Positions 43,873-53,397 of a DNA stretch of 64,000 bases are shown in pieces. Location: contig NZ_RZOY02000001.1 in NCBI RefSeq assembly GCF_004022705.2, positions 1 to 64,000 on the forward strand, given 5' to 3'. Positions within the stretch are counted from its first letter, which is position 1; each line of letters starts with the position of its first letter. The notes below the pieces were generated by a model. That model was not told the origin of the DNA, searched no databases, and saw only the letters and a list, made by a program, of their open reading frames with translations. Both the position numbers and the translations under genes were made by a program. The stretch comes from Mesorhizobium sp. M2D.F.Ca.ET.226.01.1.1 (GTDB lineage Bacteria > Pseudomonadota > Alphaproteobacteria > Rhizobiales > Rhizobiaceae).

Positions 43873-44889
43873 GTGGTGGGAGTCGTTCTCAACATCGAAG
43901 GCAAGCGGGAACCCGCTTCCATCAAGGATCTGATCGATCTGACGGCCGCCGATATGGGGCGCGTCAACGAGCTCATCCTGTCCAAGGCCGGCTCCGACGT
44001 CGAGATGATCCCGGAGATCGCCAACCACCTGATCTCCTCCGGCGGCAAGCGTCTGCGGCCAATGCTCACCCTCGCCGCGGCGCAGATGTTCGGCTATTCC
44101 GGCGAAGGCCATGTCAAGCTCGCCACCGCGGTCGAGTTCATGCACACGGCGACGCTTCTGCATGACGACGTGGTGGACGAGAGCGCGCTGCGCCGCGGCA
44201 AGAAGACCGCGCGCATGATCTGGGGCAACCAGGCAAGCGTGCTGGTCGGCGATTTCCTGCTCGGCCAGGCTTTCCGCATGATGGTCGAGGTCGGTTCGCT
44301 GGAAGCGTTGGACATCCTGTCGGCCGCCGCCTCCATCATCGCCGAGGGTGAGGTGATGCAGCTCGCCGCGGCGAAAAACCTCGAAACCACCGAGGACGAG
44401 CATTTCGCCGTCATCAAGGCCAAGACCGCAGCGCTGTTCTCGGCCGCCGCCGAGGTCGGGCCGATCATCGCCCAGGCCTCGCGCACCGATCGCGCCGCAC
44501 TGCGCTCCTACGGTATGAATCTCGGCCTTGCCTTCCAGCTGATCGACGACGCGCTCGATTATGGCGGCTCCAGCAAGGACCTCGGCAAGAATGTCGGCGA
44601 CGATTTCCGCGAGGGCAAGGTGACACTGCCCGTGATCCTCGCCTACCGGCGCGGCACCAAGGCCGAACGCACCTTCTGGAAGCGCGCCATCGAGGACAAC
44701 GTCACCGACGATGCCGGGCTCGAAAAGGCGATCGGCCTGATGGCCCGCCACGGCGCCATCGCCGACACGATCGGCCGCGCGCGCCATTTCGGCGAGATCG
44801 CCCGCGATGCGCTGGCGCCGTTGGAGGCGACGCCCCAGAAGTCGGCGCTGATCGACGTCATCGATTTCTGCATCAGCCGGGTGAACTGA
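43873..44889 (+). CDS. Polyprenyl diphosphate synthase (octa/decaprenyl, ubiquinone side chain)
   Basis: A 338-residue trans-prenyl synthase that builds the ubiquinone tail. The first aspartate-rich motif D-D-V-V-D is at residues 98-102 ('LLHDDVVDESALRRG'). The second is 'LIDDALDYGG', and 'SSGGKRLRPML' binds IPP. The start is a GTG at 43873, with GGGAG five bases upstream; further GTG codons nearby are alternatives, while a reading from 43714 covers the promoter of the divergent gene. Chain length (C50 in most rhizobia) is inferred. Confidence 0.92.
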   Translation: MVGVVLNIEGKREPASIKDLIDLTAADMGRVNELILSKAGSDVEMIPEIANHLISSGGKRLRPMLTLAAAQMFGYSGEGHVKLATAVEFMHTATLLHDDVVDESALRRGKKTARMIWGNQASVLVGDFLLGQAFRMMVEVGSLEALDILSAAASIIAEGEVMQLAAAKNLETTEDEHFAVIKAKTAALFSAAAEVGPIIAQASRTDRAALRSYGMNLGLAFQLIDDALDYGGSSKDLGKNVGDDFREGKVTLPVILAYRRGTKAERTFWKRAIEDNVTDDAGLEKAIGLMARHGAIADTIGRARHFGEIARDALAPLEATPQKSALIDVIDFCISRVN

Positions 44890-44981
44890 GCCCCTGGATC
44901 CAAATGCCTGCCCAATGAGCGCTGGGGCAGGGCGCTTGTGAATCCCGGTCCGATCGTCTCGACAAAGGGTGGCCCGGCAAA

Positions 44982-44991
44982 TTATCTATAA
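44982..44991. promoter_or_regulatory. BioR box at bioR
   Basis: The sequence is TTATCTATAA, the published consensus of the BioR operator. It lies three bases before the bioR ATG and overlaps a TATCTA candidate -10 box (44983-44988), itself 18 bases after TCGACA (44959-44964). This fits autoregulation of bioR. Confidence 0.88.
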
Positions 44992-44994
44992 AAT

Positions 44995-45660
44995 ATGGCC
45001 AGCACAGAAGACACGATCGCCGTCCGCATCAGCAAGGAACTGGCGGACCGCATCATTTCGGGCGCGATCGAGCCCGGATCGCGGCTGCGCCAGGACCATG
45101 TCGCCGAGGAATTCAACACCAGTCATGTCCCGGTGCGCGAAGCCTTTCGCCGCCTCGAGGCTCAAGGGTTGGCAATCAGCGAGCCTAGGCGCGGTGTGCG
45201 CGTCGCCTCCTTCGATCTCGGCGAGGTCAGGGAAGTGGCCGAGATGCGCGCCGCGCTCGAAGTCCTGGCGCTGCGCCATGCAGCGCCGCATCTGACAGCG
45301 TCGATCCTCGACCAGGCCGAGGAAGCGACCAAGGCCGGCGACAAATCCCGCGACGTTCGCTCCTGGGAGGAGGCCAACCGCACCTTCCACCGGCTGATCC
45401 TGGCGCCCTGCAACATGCCGCGCCTGCTCTCCACCATCGACGACCTGCATGCGGCCAGCGCCCGCTTCCTGTTCGCGGCCTGGCGTTCCGAGTGGGAAAT
45501 CCGCACCGACCAGGACCACCGCGCGATCCTGAGCGCGCTTAGGCAAGGCAACACCGAATCGGCCGCCGCGACGCTCGGTCGCCACGTCCAATGGATCGGC
45601 CAGAAGCCGGTCAAGACCGCCTCCGGCAGGACCCGCGACGCCTTCGCCATCGTGGGGTAG
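44995..45660 (+). CDS. bioR: Biotin regulator BioR, GntR family
   Basis: A 221-residue GntR/FCD regulator. The winged HTH is at about residues 10-75 ('DHVAEEFNTSHVPVREAFRRLEAQG', in pieces) and the C-terminal FCD domain follows ('EMRAALEVLALRHAAPHL'). The call as BioR rests on TTATCTATAA boxes before this gene and before bioY, the known regulon in rhizobia. No biotin ligase domain is present, as expected, since BioR replaces BirA's regulatory role. The ATG at 44995 is so close to the promoter that the mRNA is probably leaderless. Confidence 0.92.
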   Translation: MASTEDTIAVRISKELADRIISGAIEPGSRLRQDHVAEEFNTSHVPVREAFRRLEAQGLAISEPRRGVRVASFDLGEVREVAEMRAALEVLALRHAAPHLTASILDQAEEATKAGDKSRDVRSWEEANRTFHRLILAPCNMPRLLSTIDDLHAASARFLFAAWRSEWEIRTDQDHRAILSALRQGNTESAAATLGRHVQWIGQKPVKTASGRTRDAFAIVG

Positions 45661-45824
45661 CAGACGGCACCGCATCGGCGTTCACTCCTCGTCATTATGC
45701 CCGCCTCGGCGCCATCCGGTACGACCTGCATGGTCTGTATCCGCCGCCTTATCGAGCGCCGTGTCGCAGTCGGGCTTGCCATCTCCGCGAAAATATGGAT
45801 TCGATAATAGATGAAGTCGAAAAA

Positions 45825-45834
45825 TTATCTATAA
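45825..45834. promoter_or_regulatory. BioR box before bioY
   Basis: TTATCTATAA, identical to the site before bioR, overlaps a TATAAT candidate -10 box (45830-45835). The GTG start of bioY is 25 bases further on. Repression by BioR when biotin (or its activated form) is plentiful is the expected behaviour, known from Agrobacterium and Brucella-group work. Confidence 0.9.
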
Positions 45835-45859
45835 TTTCACGCGAACCAGGGAAGACACC

Positions 45860-46450
45860 GTGACCAACGCAACCATTTCGACCTACAAGCCCTCCTTCAG
45901 CCCGCTGCGGCTGCACAGCCGTTCGCTCGCCTGGCAGATCGGCGCCGTCATTCTCGGCTCACTGTTCCTGGCGCTGTCTTCCTATATCGAGGTGCCGATG
46001 GTGCCGGTCCCGGTGACCATGCAGACCTTCGCCGTCACGCTGGTCGGCGCGCTTTACGGCTGGCGCTTCGGCGCGCTCACCATTGCTGCCTGGCTGGTTG
46101 AAGGCGCGGCTGGCTTCCCGGTGCTGGCGGGCGGGGCGGCCGGCCTCCAGCATTTCGTCGGCCCGACCGGCGGCTATCTCTTCTCGTTCCCGGTCGTCGG
46201 CGCCGTCGTTGGCTGGCTGGCCGAGCGCGGCTGGAACGGCAACCGCGTCCTGCTTGCCTTCGCCGCCATGCTGATCGGCAACCTGCTCTGCCTGGTTCTG
46301 GGCACCGCCTGGCTTGCCGTTATGATCGGCACCGAAAAGGCCATCACCTTCGGCTTCACGCCTTTCATCGTCGGCGGCCTGCTCAAGTCGGCGCTGGGCG
46401 CGGCGACGCTGAAGCTGTTTTCGGGCAGCCGCACGGCCGATCCCCGGTAA
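45860..46450 (+). CDS. bioY: Biotin transporter BioY
   Basis: A 196-residue S-component of biotin ECF-type uptake, with six membrane helices. Family motifs 'SYIEVPMVPVPVTMQTFAV' and 'FPVLAGGAAGLQHFVGPTGGYLF' (in pieces) bind biotin. The start is a GTG at 45860 with AGGGAAG a few bases upstream. No bioMN genes are nearby; BioY can import biotin alone or with ECF modules encoded elsewhere. Controlled by BioR. Confidence 0.95.
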   Translation: MTNATISTYKPSFSPLRLHSRSLAWQIGAVILGSLFLALSSYIEVPMVPVPVTMQTFAVTLVGALYGWRFGALTIAAWLVEGAAGFPVLAGGAAGLQHFVGPTGGYLFSFPVVGAVVGWLAERGWNGNRVLLAFAAMLIGNLLCLVLGTAWLAVMIGTEKAITFGFTPFIVGGLLKSALGAATLKLFSGSRTADPR

Positions 46451-46475
46451 GCCGCCAAGCGATCTCGGGAAACAG

Positions 46476-46937
46476 ATGACCGTCAGGCTCCGCGCCCATC
46501 ATCTGCTTTGCCTGCTGACCTATGTCGGCAAGGGCTACTCGCCGGCCTTCACCGCCAACTACGACGTTGTGGTGGAGCGCCTGGCCGGCGGCGAGGATAT
46601 CCTGATCCTTTCCGGGCCGGACGACATCTGCGCCCCGCTGCTGGATGAATCCGAGCCGCACTGCCTGGGCGAAAGCGCTGCCGTGCGGGACGACGTCGCG
46701 GCGCAGGACGTCGCCGATCTCCTCGGCCGGCCGCTCCCGGCCGGCGCCCGGCTCGAGCTTGATGCCTCGACGCTCGCGCGGATGCGCAAGGCGTTTTCGT
46801 CCGGCCTGACGCGCAAGGCGTGCCCGGGCTGCGAGTGGTTCGAGCTATGCGGCGTGGTCGCCGCTGAAGGCTTTCGCGGAACGCGCTTTAGACCGCTTAT
46901 GTCGAAATTCGGCCGTCGCGCCGCATATTTTCGCTGA
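46476..46937 (+). CDS. DUF1284 protein (cysteine-rich)
   Basis: A 153-residue protein opening 'MTVRLRAHHLLCLLTYVGKGYSP', the DUF1284 signature. Cysteines at 12, 52, 63, 116, 119 and 125 could bind an Fe-S cluster or metal; 116-119-125 form a C-x2-C-x5-C set. It follows bioY after 25 bases, so it is probably co-transcribed and under BioR. A link to biotin is suggested only by position (biotin synthase is also an Fe-S enzyme). Confidence 0.85.
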   Translation: MTVRLRAHHLLCLLTYVGKGYSPAFTANYDVVVERLAGGEDILILSGPDDICAPLLDESEPHCLGESAAVRDDVAAQDVADLLGRPLPAGARLELDASTLARMRKAFSSGLTRKACPGCEWFELCGVVAAEGFRGTRFRPLMSKFGRRAAYFR

Positions 46938-47086
46938 CTGGCATCGTTTGTTAAGCGGGATGATTGGATTGTGATTCGCTTGCCGATTGAAGCCTGACCG
47001 CAAAAAGGCCATGCTTTGACCGGAAAAGTTCGAGTCTGTGGGGCGGTCCTCCAAGGGCGGGATCGCATCTGGCTGAAAGGGATACG

Positions 47087-48862
47087 ATGCGGCAAGGACG
47101 TGCACGCTGGCTGACGAGGCTGGCATTTTTGACCGGGGTGGCGCTTTGGGTGCTGCCGGTCCAGGCCAAGGAAGAAGCCAAACCGCTGCAGATCACGTCT
47201 TTCTCGGGCGCCTATCTTGCGGCCCATATCGCCGAAAGCGACAACGATCTCGACGACGCGATCGCCTATTACAAGCAGGCGCTCGCCTTTGCCCCGAACG
47301 ACAAGGAACTTCAGCAGAGCCTGATGCTGGCGCTGGTCTCGCAGGGCCGTTTCGAGGAGTCGCTGGTCTATGCCGACAAGCTGAAGGAAGTGCCCGATGT
47401 CGAGCGCTTCTCGCGCCTGGCGCTGGCGGTCGATTCCTTCCACAAGAAGGACTACGCCAAGGCGCAGTACTGGCTGAAGCTGTCGCTCGAATCCGACCTC
47501 GACCGGCTGCTCTCCGGCGTCATGGACGGCTGGGCCAAGGAGGGCGCCGGCAACGCGTCCGAGGCCATGGATTCCATCGACAAGCTGAAGGGCCCGGATT
47601 GGTTCGGCCTGTTCAAGTCGTTCCACCGTGCGCTGATCGCCGACGCCGCCGGCCTCAACGACAAGGCCGATGCAATCTACGCCGCCACTATGGCCGACAC
47701 TGCGGCCGGCGGCTCCGCACCCGAGACCTGGATGCGCAACGCCCAGGCCTATGCCTCCTTCCTCGCGCGCAAAGGCGACAAGGCGAAGGCTCAGGCGGTG
47801 TTGAACCAGGCCGAGGCCTTCGCGCCGGGCAAGCTCGAAATCACCACGCTGCGCGACCGCATCGCCAAGGGCGACAAGATCGAGCCGCTGGTTGCCAGCC
47901 CGGCCGACGGCGCGTCCGAAATCCTGCTCGACCTTGCCACCGCGCTCAACCGCGGCGGCGGCGAGCCCTTCGTGCGGCTCTACCTGCAATACGCCCTGGC
48001 GCTGAAGCCGGACAGCGACGCCGCCCTTGTGCAGCTTGCCGCCGTTGCCGAGCAGCTGAAGGATGGCGAAGGCGCCGTCGCGCTCTACCGCCGCATTCCG
48101 GCATCCTCGCCGCTGAAAGAGCTCTCCGATCTGCAGATCGGCCTCAACCTTGCCGATCTCGACAAGCATGACGAGGCGATTTCGCACCTCAAGGCCTATC
48201 TCGACAAGCACCCGGACGACATGCGCGCCTATCTGGCGCTTGGCGGCGTCTATGGCTCAAAGGAAGATTTCCGCTCGGCCGCCAATCTCTACGACAAGGC
48301 CGTCGAGCAGCTGAAAGCGCCGACCGCCGCCAACTGGAACATCTTCTACCAGCGCGGCATCGCCTATGAGCGGCTGAAGGAATGGCCGAAGGCCGAACCC
48401 AATTTCCGCAAGGCACTGGAACTGCAGCCCGACCAGCCGCAGGTCATGAACTATCTCGGCTATTCCTGGGTCGACATGAACATGAACCTCAAGGAAGGCC
48501 TGGCGATGATCCAGAAGGCCGTGGATCTCAGGCCGAACGACGGCTACATCGTCGATTCGCTGGGCTGGGCCTATTACCGTATGGGCCGCTTCGACGACGC
48601 CGTGCGCGAGATGGAGCGCGCAGTGTCGCTGAAGCCGGAGGATCCGGTCCTCAATGACCATCTGGGCGATGCCTACTGGCGCGTCGGCCGCAAGCTCGAG
48701 GCCACCTATCAGTGGACACAGGCGCGCGACTTGAAGCCGGATCCGGATGTGCTCGCTACCCTGCAGCAGAAGCTGCTCAAGGGCCTGCCGCCGATCGAAT
48801 CCAACACCGCGCAGGAAACCCCGAAGGTCAAGCCGGACCCGACGCCCGCGCCGAAGGGCTGA
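47087..48862 (+). CDS. Secreted TPR-repeat protein
   Basis: A 591-residue protein with a signal peptide (about residues 1-27, ending VQA) and many tetratricopeptide repeats. Examples are 'AIAYYKQALAFAPNDKELQQSL' near the N-terminus and 'GLAMIQKAVDLRPNDGYIVDSLGWAYYRMGRFDDAV' pieces toward the C-terminus. Such proteins act as periplasmic or outer-membrane scaffolds. A proline-rich tail ('DPTPAPKG') ends it. No partner can be named. Confidence 0.87.
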   Translation: MRQGRARWLTRLAFLTGVALWVLPVQAKEEAKPLQITSFSGAYLAAHIAESDNDLDDAIAYYKQALAFAPNDKELQQSLMLALVSQGRFEESLVYADKLKEVPDVERFSRLALAVDSFHKKDYAKAQYWLKLSLESDLDRLLSGVMDGWAKEGAGNASEAMDSIDKLKGPDWFGLFKSFHRALIADAAGLNDKADAIYAATMADTAAGGSAPETWMRNAQAYASFLARKGDKAKAQAVLNQAEAFAPGKLEITTLRDRIAKGDKIEPLVASPADGASEILLDLATALNRGGGEPFVRLYLQYALALKPDSDAALVQLAAVAEQLKDGEGAVALYRRIPASSPLKELSDLQIGLNLADLDKHDEAISHLKAYLDKHPDDMRAYLALGGVYGSKEDFRSAANLYDKAVEQLKAPTAANWNIFYQRGIAYERLKEWPKAEPNFRKALELQPDQPQVMNYLGYSWVDMNMNLKEGLAMIQKAVDLRPNDGYIVDSLGWAYYRMGRFDDAVREMERAVSLKPEDPVLNDHLGDAYWRVGRKLEATYQWTQARDLKPDPDVLATLQQKLLKGLPPIESNTAQETPKVKPDPTPAPKG

Positions 48863-48884
48863 GCGTTGCGCTGTTGATTTTCTG

Positions 48885-48907
48885 GCGGGGCCCCTTCAGG
48901 GCCCCGC
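48885..48907. terminator. GC-rich hairpin between convergent genes
   Basis: A nine-base perfect stem (48885-48893 with 48899-48907, loop CTTCA) separates the convergent TPR and acetyltransferase genes. No proper T-run follows on either strand, so it is a weak intrinsic terminator at best or a message-end stabiliser. Confidence 0.55.
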
Positions 48908-48914
48908 GGCACTT

Positions 48915-49376
48915 TCAGAACATCTTTCTGTAGACGACGAAGCCGGATCGATCGCCGATTTTGTCGTAGAGCTGCATCGCGGTGTGGTTCGTCTCATGCG
49001 TCAGCCAGTAGACGCGGTTCGAGCCTGCTTGCCCGGCGCGCTCATAGACGCCTTCGATCAGCGCCCTTCCGACGCCCTGGCCGCGCGCGGCCTGCGTGGT
49101 GAACAGATCCTGCAGATAGCAACTCGGCGCGACCGATGTCGTCGACCGATGGTAGAGATAGTGGACGAGACCGAGCAGATTGCCCTCGCGCTCGGCCACC
49201 AGAGCATGCACCGGCTCATAGGCGTCGAAGAAGCGCGACCAGGTCATCTGGGTGATCTCGCCGGCAAGCGCCGCCCGGCCGGAGCGTCCGTAGAACGCGT
49301 TGTAGCCATCCCATAGCGGCAGCCATTGCTCGTAATCCTGCCTTGTGACGGGTCGGACGGTGAGTTGGCCGGACAT
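48915..49376 (-). CDS. GNAT-family N-acetyltransferase
   Basis: A 153-residue acetyltransferase. The acetyl-CoA site is in 'LQDLFTTQAARGQGVGRALIEGVYERA' (pieces: Q/R-x-x-G-x-G/A), followed by 'VYWLTHETNHTAMQLYDKIG', typical of the GNAT C-terminus. The substrate is unknown. Convergent with the TPR gene and divergent from glyQ. Confidence 0.87.
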   Translation of the reverse strand: MSGQLTVRPVTRQDYEQWLPLWDGYNAFYGRSGRAALAGEITQMTWSRFFDAYEPVHALVAEREGNLLGLVHYLYHRSTTSVAPSCYLQDLFTTQAARGQGVGRALIEGVYERAGQAGSNRVYWLTHETNHTAMQLYDKIGDRSGFVVYRKMF

Positions 49377-49545
49377 GGCTTAACCTTCGTTGTCGTGAAG
49401 CTCGACCGAGCAAAGGATCACGGCCGCGTGTCGACAATGGGCCAGCCGGCCCAAAGCGTTCAACCTCGCCGGATGTGGGGCGCCGCCTTGACGCTTGCCG
49501 GCCCGGCAACTAGGGAAGCGTCATCCTGCGCTTGCCGAGGCCGCC

Positions 49546-50493
49546 GTGACCATCGATATCCCTGCCCATATGCATCCCAGCCGCTCCTTCCAGGGGCTGA
49601 TCCTGACCTTGCATAGTTACTGGGCCGACTATGGTTGCCTCATCCTGCAGCCCTACGACATGGAAGTCGGCGCCGGCACCTTCCATCCGGCCACCACATT
49701 GCGTGCGCTTGGCCCGCTGCGCTGGAACGCCGCTTACGTCCAGCCCTCGCGCCGGCCGAAGGACGGCCGCTATGGCGAGAACCCGAACCGCCTGCAGCAT
49801 TACTATCAGTACCAGGTGATCCTGAAGCCCAATCCGCCGAACCTGCAGGAGCTCTATCTCGGCTCGCTGGAAGCCATCGGCGTCGATCCGCTGCTGCATG
49901 ACATCCGCTTCGTCGAGGACGACTGGGAAAGCCCGACGCTGGGCGCCTGGGGCCTCGGCTGGGAGTGCTGGTGCGACGGCATGGAAGTCTCGCAGTTCAC
50001 CTATTTCCAGCAGGTCTGCGGCATCGAATGCGCGCCGGTGGCGGGCGAGTTGACCTACGGACTGGAGCGGCTCGCCATGTATGTGCAGGGCGTCGACAAT
50101 GTCTACGACCTGAACTTCAACGGCCGCGAGGGCGCCGAGAAGGTCACTTACGGCGACGTCTTCCTGCAGGCCGAGCAAGAATATTCGCGCCATAACTTCG
50201 AATTCGCCAACACCGCGATGTTGCTGAGGCATTTCGAGGATGCGGAGGCCGAGTGCAAGGCGCTGCTCGATGCCGGCACCCCGAAGCCCACCGACGATCT
50301 GGCCATGCACCGCATGGTCTTCCCGGCCTACGACCAGTGCATCAAGGCAAGCCATGTCTTCAACCTGCTCGACGCGCGCGGCGTGATCTCGGTCACCGAG
50401 CGCCAGAGCTATATCCTGCGCGTGCGCAATCTCGCCAAGGCATGCGGCGAGGCGTTCCTGAAGACGCGGGCGGGCGGGCTGGCGGCGGCTTAA
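49546..50493 (+). CDS. glyQ: Glycine-tRNA ligase alpha subunit
   Basis: A 315-residue catalytic subunit of the alpha2-beta2 type glycyl-tRNA synthetase. Class II motifs include '[20 protein letters not shown]' (in the family start), '[17 protein letters not shown]' and '[16 protein letters not shown]'. The start is a GTG at 49546 with GAGG five bases upstream; an ATG at 49570 is possible. The beta gene starts 431 bases downstream, separated by an unusual gap. Confidence 0.95.
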   Translation: MTIDIPAHMHPSRSFQGLILTLHSYWADYGCLILQPYDMEVGAGTFHPATTLRALGPLRWNAAYVQPSRRPKDGRYGENPNRLQHYYQYQVILKPNPPNLQELYLGSLEAIGVDPLLHDIRFVEDDWESPTLGAWGLGWECWCDGMEVSQFTYFQQVCGIECAPVAGELTYGLERLAMYVQGVDNVYDLNFNGREGAEKVTYGDVFLQAEQEYSRHNFEFANTAMLLRHFEDAEAECKALLDAGTPKPTDDLAMHRMVFPAYDQCIKASHVFNLLDARGVISVTERQSYILRVRNLAKACGEAFLKTRAGGLAAA

Positions 50494-50672
50494 GCCGCTA
50501 CGGTTTTCACGGTCTCGGCGGCGGCGTCGGCCGGAAACACGGTCTGCACCGTTGCGCCGTCCATCGTGCGCATGGCCTGCCTCACCCCCGGCATCGTGAT
50601 CACGCCGTCCATCTGGGCGGCGAAGCAGGCGCTGAGCGCCAGGATCTGCAGGATTCTCGATGCCGTTTTCAT
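50490..50672 (-). CDS. Possible small secreted peptide, antisense between glyQ and glyS
   Basis: A 60-codon reading with an N-terminal hydrophobic stretch ('[17 protein letters not shown]') like a signal peptide, then a polar tail. No ribosome site precedes the ATG and the end touches the glyQ stop. No family is recognised. It may be a real small gene occupying the gap or a chance reading. Confidence 0.35.
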   Translation of the reverse strand: MKTASRILQILALSACFAAQMDGVITMPGVRQAMRTMDGATVQTVFPADAAAETVKTVAA

Positions 50673-50924
50673 CGTCGTTCAGCCAATAGGTCTCTGCCTG
50701 AGCGTGTGTCGCTTCAGCGCCGCGTTCGGTTCATGGGAAATTCTGCTCCAAGGACGACGGACTTCGCTGCGTCCCGACAGAGGACCTGAAAATTCCGTGA
50801 AATCGCTTGAAGAGGCGATCTGCTTGCGGGGTGACAGCGGCCGGCCGAGTTGCTATTTCCCGCCCATTCATTACGGCGCTGACGCGCCGGCCCTCCCCAT
50901 CAAGGGGAGGGTGGGAGCCTAATC
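50494..50924 (+). other. glyQ-glyS gap of 431 bases with an upstream hairpin
   Basis: Apart from the weak antisense reading, no gene is seen. At 50891-50911 the arms CCCTCCCC and GGGGAGGG form a tight hairpin with a four-base loop that ends about a dozen bases before the glyS ATG, so it overlaps or borders the ribosome site (GGGAG at 50913). It resembles the edge of an intergenic palindromic repeat. Confidence 0.55.
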
Positions 50925-53231
50925 ATGCCTGACCTACTGCTAGAACTTCGCTCGGAAGAGATTCCCGCCCGCATGCAGCGCAAGGCTGCCGGCGACCTCA
51001 GGAAGATGCTGACCGACGGTCTGGTCGAGGCGGGTCTCACCTATGAGGCGGCGCGCGAATATTGGACGCCGCGCCGCCTGGCGCTCGACATCCGCCGCCT
51101 GACCGCGCGCTCCAAGGACATCCGTGAGGAGATCAAGGGTCCCTCGACCACCGCGCCCGAGCAGGCGGTGCAGGGTTTCCTGCGCAAGGCCGGCCTGTCA
51201 TCGATTGCCGAGGCGCATGTTCATTCCGACCCGAAGAAGGGCGATTTCTACGTTGCCCACATCTCGAAGCCGGGCCGGGCGGCGGAGGAAATTATCGCCG
51301 AGCTGGTGCCGGGCATCATCAAGAGCTTTCCCTGGCCGAAGTCGATGCGCTGGGGGCCGGCCTCGGCCAAGCCCGGCTCGCTGCGCTGGGTGCGGCCGCT
51401 GCAGTCCATCGTCTGCACCTTCGGCCCCGAGACCGAGGAGCCGGTGGTGGTCGATCTCGAGATCGACGGCATTCGCTCCGGCAACGTTACCTATGGCCAC
51501 CGCTTCCACGCGCCGGGCGCCATCACCGTGCGCCGCTTCGACGATTATGTGTCGAAGCTCGAGGTTGCCAGGGTCGTGCTCGATGCCGACCGGCGCAAGG
51601 AAATCATCCTCGCCGACGCCCGCAACATCGCCTTCGCCAACGGTCTCGACCTCGTCGAGGATGAAGGCCTGCTGGAGGAGGTCTCCGGCCTGGTCGAATG
51701 GCCGGTCGTGCTGATGGGCGAATTCGAGCGCGATTTCCTCACCATTCCGGGCGAGGTCATCCGGCTCACCATCCGGGCTAATCAGAAGTGTTTTGTGACC
51801 CGCCCGCAGAGCGCGGGCGAGGACCTTTCGAACCGCTTCATCCTCATCGCCAACATCGAGGCGAGCGACGGAGGCAGGGAGATCGCGCGCGGCAATGGCA
51901 AGGTGGTGCGCGCGCGCCTGTCCGACGCGCTGTATTTCTGGAAAACCGACCAGGGCGATCTGCCGGATCTCGACCAGCTTGCGGAATCGGCGGCGAAGTT
52001 CGGCCTCGATTTGAAGAAGCCGCTCGACCAGCGCATGGCGCGGCTCGACCACCTGAACGTCACCTTCCATGCCAAGCTCGGCACGCAAGGCGCGCGGGTT
52101 GAGCGAATCAAACGGCTAGCTGAGGAACTGGCGCCGACGGTCGCGAAATCGATCTCCCCCGTTGAGGGGGAGATGGCCGGCAGGCCAGAGGGGGTCGCCG
52201 CGCGTGAAGCGCCAGCGTCTTCCGCGGCAAGGAGCGTCGGCGATCTACGTGAGGCGACCCCCTCTGTCGCCTTCGGCGACATCTCCCCCTCAAGGGGGGA
52301 GATTACCGCGCTCGTCGCTCGCGCCGCAGTGCTCGCCAAAGCCGATCTGCAGACCGAGGTGGTCGGCGAGTTCCCGGAATTGCAGGGCGCCATGGGCCGC
52401 AAATACGCGCTGCTGCAGGGCGAGCATGCATCCGTCGCCGCGGCTGCCGAGGAGCACTATAAGCCGCAAGGCCCGTCCGACCGCGTGCCGACCGATCCGG
52501 TATCGGTAGCCGTCGCGCTCGCCGACAAGCTCGACACGCTCACCGGCTTCTGGGCCATCGACGAAAAGCCGACCGGCAGCAAGGACCCGTTCGCTCTGCG
52601 CCGGGCTGCGCTTGGCGTGGTCAGGATTCTCATTGAGAACCGCATCCGTTTGGCGCTGACGTCTGTTTTCGCCAAGGCCTTCGTCAGCTTCAAAGGCGGA
52701 GTGGATCAGTCGTCCGATCTCCTCGCCTTCTTCCACGACCGCCTGAAAGTCTACCTCCGCGACCAGGGCGCGCGGTACGATTTGATCGATGCCGTCATCA
52801 CGCCGCAGTCCGACGACCTCTTGCAGATCGTGCGCCGCGTCGAGGCGCTGGGCTCCTTCCTCGATACCGAGGATGGCAAGAACCTGCTCGCCGGCGCCAA
52901 GCGCGCGGCCAACATCCTGGCCGCCGAGGAGAAGAAGAAAACGCTCGTCGCCGAGACCGTTGAGCCGGCTCTGTTCCGCGAGGATGCGGAAAAGAAGCTC
53001 TATGCCGCGGTGAATCAGGCCGAGAAGGAAGCCGGCCAAGCAATTCAAAACGAAGATTTTTCCACCGCCATGCTGGCGCTTAGCGTTTTGCGCGAACCGG
53101 TTGATTCATTCTTTGAGCGTGTTCTCGTGAATGATGAGGACCAGGCCGTGCGCGCCAATCGCCTGGCGCTGCTTGCCCGCATCCGCGCGGCGACCGATCA
53201 GGTCGCGGATTTTTCAAAAATCGTCGGCTGA
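50925..53231 (+). CDS. glyS: Glycine-tRNA ligase beta subunit with repeat-derived insertion
   Basis: A 768-residue beta subunit, which binds tRNA(Gly). The N-terminal '[15 protein letters not shown]' and the HD-like and C-terminal blocks are normal for the family, but the protein is about 60-70 residues longer than E. coli GlyS. Residues about 410-460 come from a family B palindromic repeat (52152-52303) read in frame without a stop. They split '[11 protein letters not shown]' from '[19 protein letters not shown]', which are normally close together. The start is the ATG at 50925 after GGAG. Confidence 0.93.
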   Translation: MPDLLLELRSEEIPARMQRKAAGDLRKMLTDGLVEAGLTYEAAREYWTPRRLALDIRRLTARSKDIREEIKGPSTTAPEQAVQGFLRKAGLSSIAEAHVHSDPKKGDFYVAHISKPGRAAEEIIAELVPGIIKSFPWPKSMRWGPASAKPGSLRWVRPLQSIVCTFGPETEEPVVVDLEIDGIRSGNVTYGHRFHAPGAITVRRFDDYVSKLEVARVVLDADRRKEIILADARNIAFANGLDLVEDEGLLEEVSGLVEWPVVLMGEFERDFLTIPGEVIRLTIRANQKCFVTRPQSAGEDLSNRFILIANIEASDGGREIARGNGKVVRARLSDALYFWKTDQGDLPDLDQLAESAAKFGLDLKKPLDQRMARLDHLNVTFHAKLGTQGARVERIKRLAEELAPTVAKSISPVEGEMAGRPEGVAAREAPASSAARSVGDLREATPSVAFGDISPSRGEITALVARAAVLAKADLQTEVVGEFPELQGAMGRKYALLQGEHASVAAAAEEHYKPQGPSDRVPTDPVSVAVALADKLDTLTGFWAIDEKPTGSKDPFALRRAALGVVRILIENRIRLALTSVFAKAFVSFKGGVDQSSDLLAFFHDRLKVYLRDQGARYDLIDAVITPQSDDLLQIVRRVEALGSFLDTEDGKNLLAGAKRAANILAAEEKKKTLVAETVEPALFREDAEKKLYAAVNQAEKEAGQAIQNEDFSTAMLALSVLREPVDSFFERVLVNDEDQAVRANRLALLARIRAATDQVADFSKIVG
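52152..52303 (+). repeat. Family B palindromic repeat inserted in frame within glyS
   Basis: The 152 bases match the intergenic copy at 20538-20692 nearly end to end, including ATCTCCCCC, GGAGATGGCCGGCAGG, GGCGACATCTCCCCCT and the terminal AGGGGGGAGAT. In glyS it is translated as about 51 residues with no stop codon. The copy is clean enough to suggest recent arrival. Confidence 0.9.
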
Positions 53232-53397
53232 CGGCTCAAAAAAACCGCGCGTTCGGCACTGCTCGAATTCGCTAGGACGCGGACAGGTTTGAACAATTTG
53301 GCGCCCGAAATTTAATGCGCGGGAGCCGGCTTACAGTCATATGACGATGACCTCCGCATGGGAGAACTGATCCGTTCCCCAACCACGGAGGCATGCC

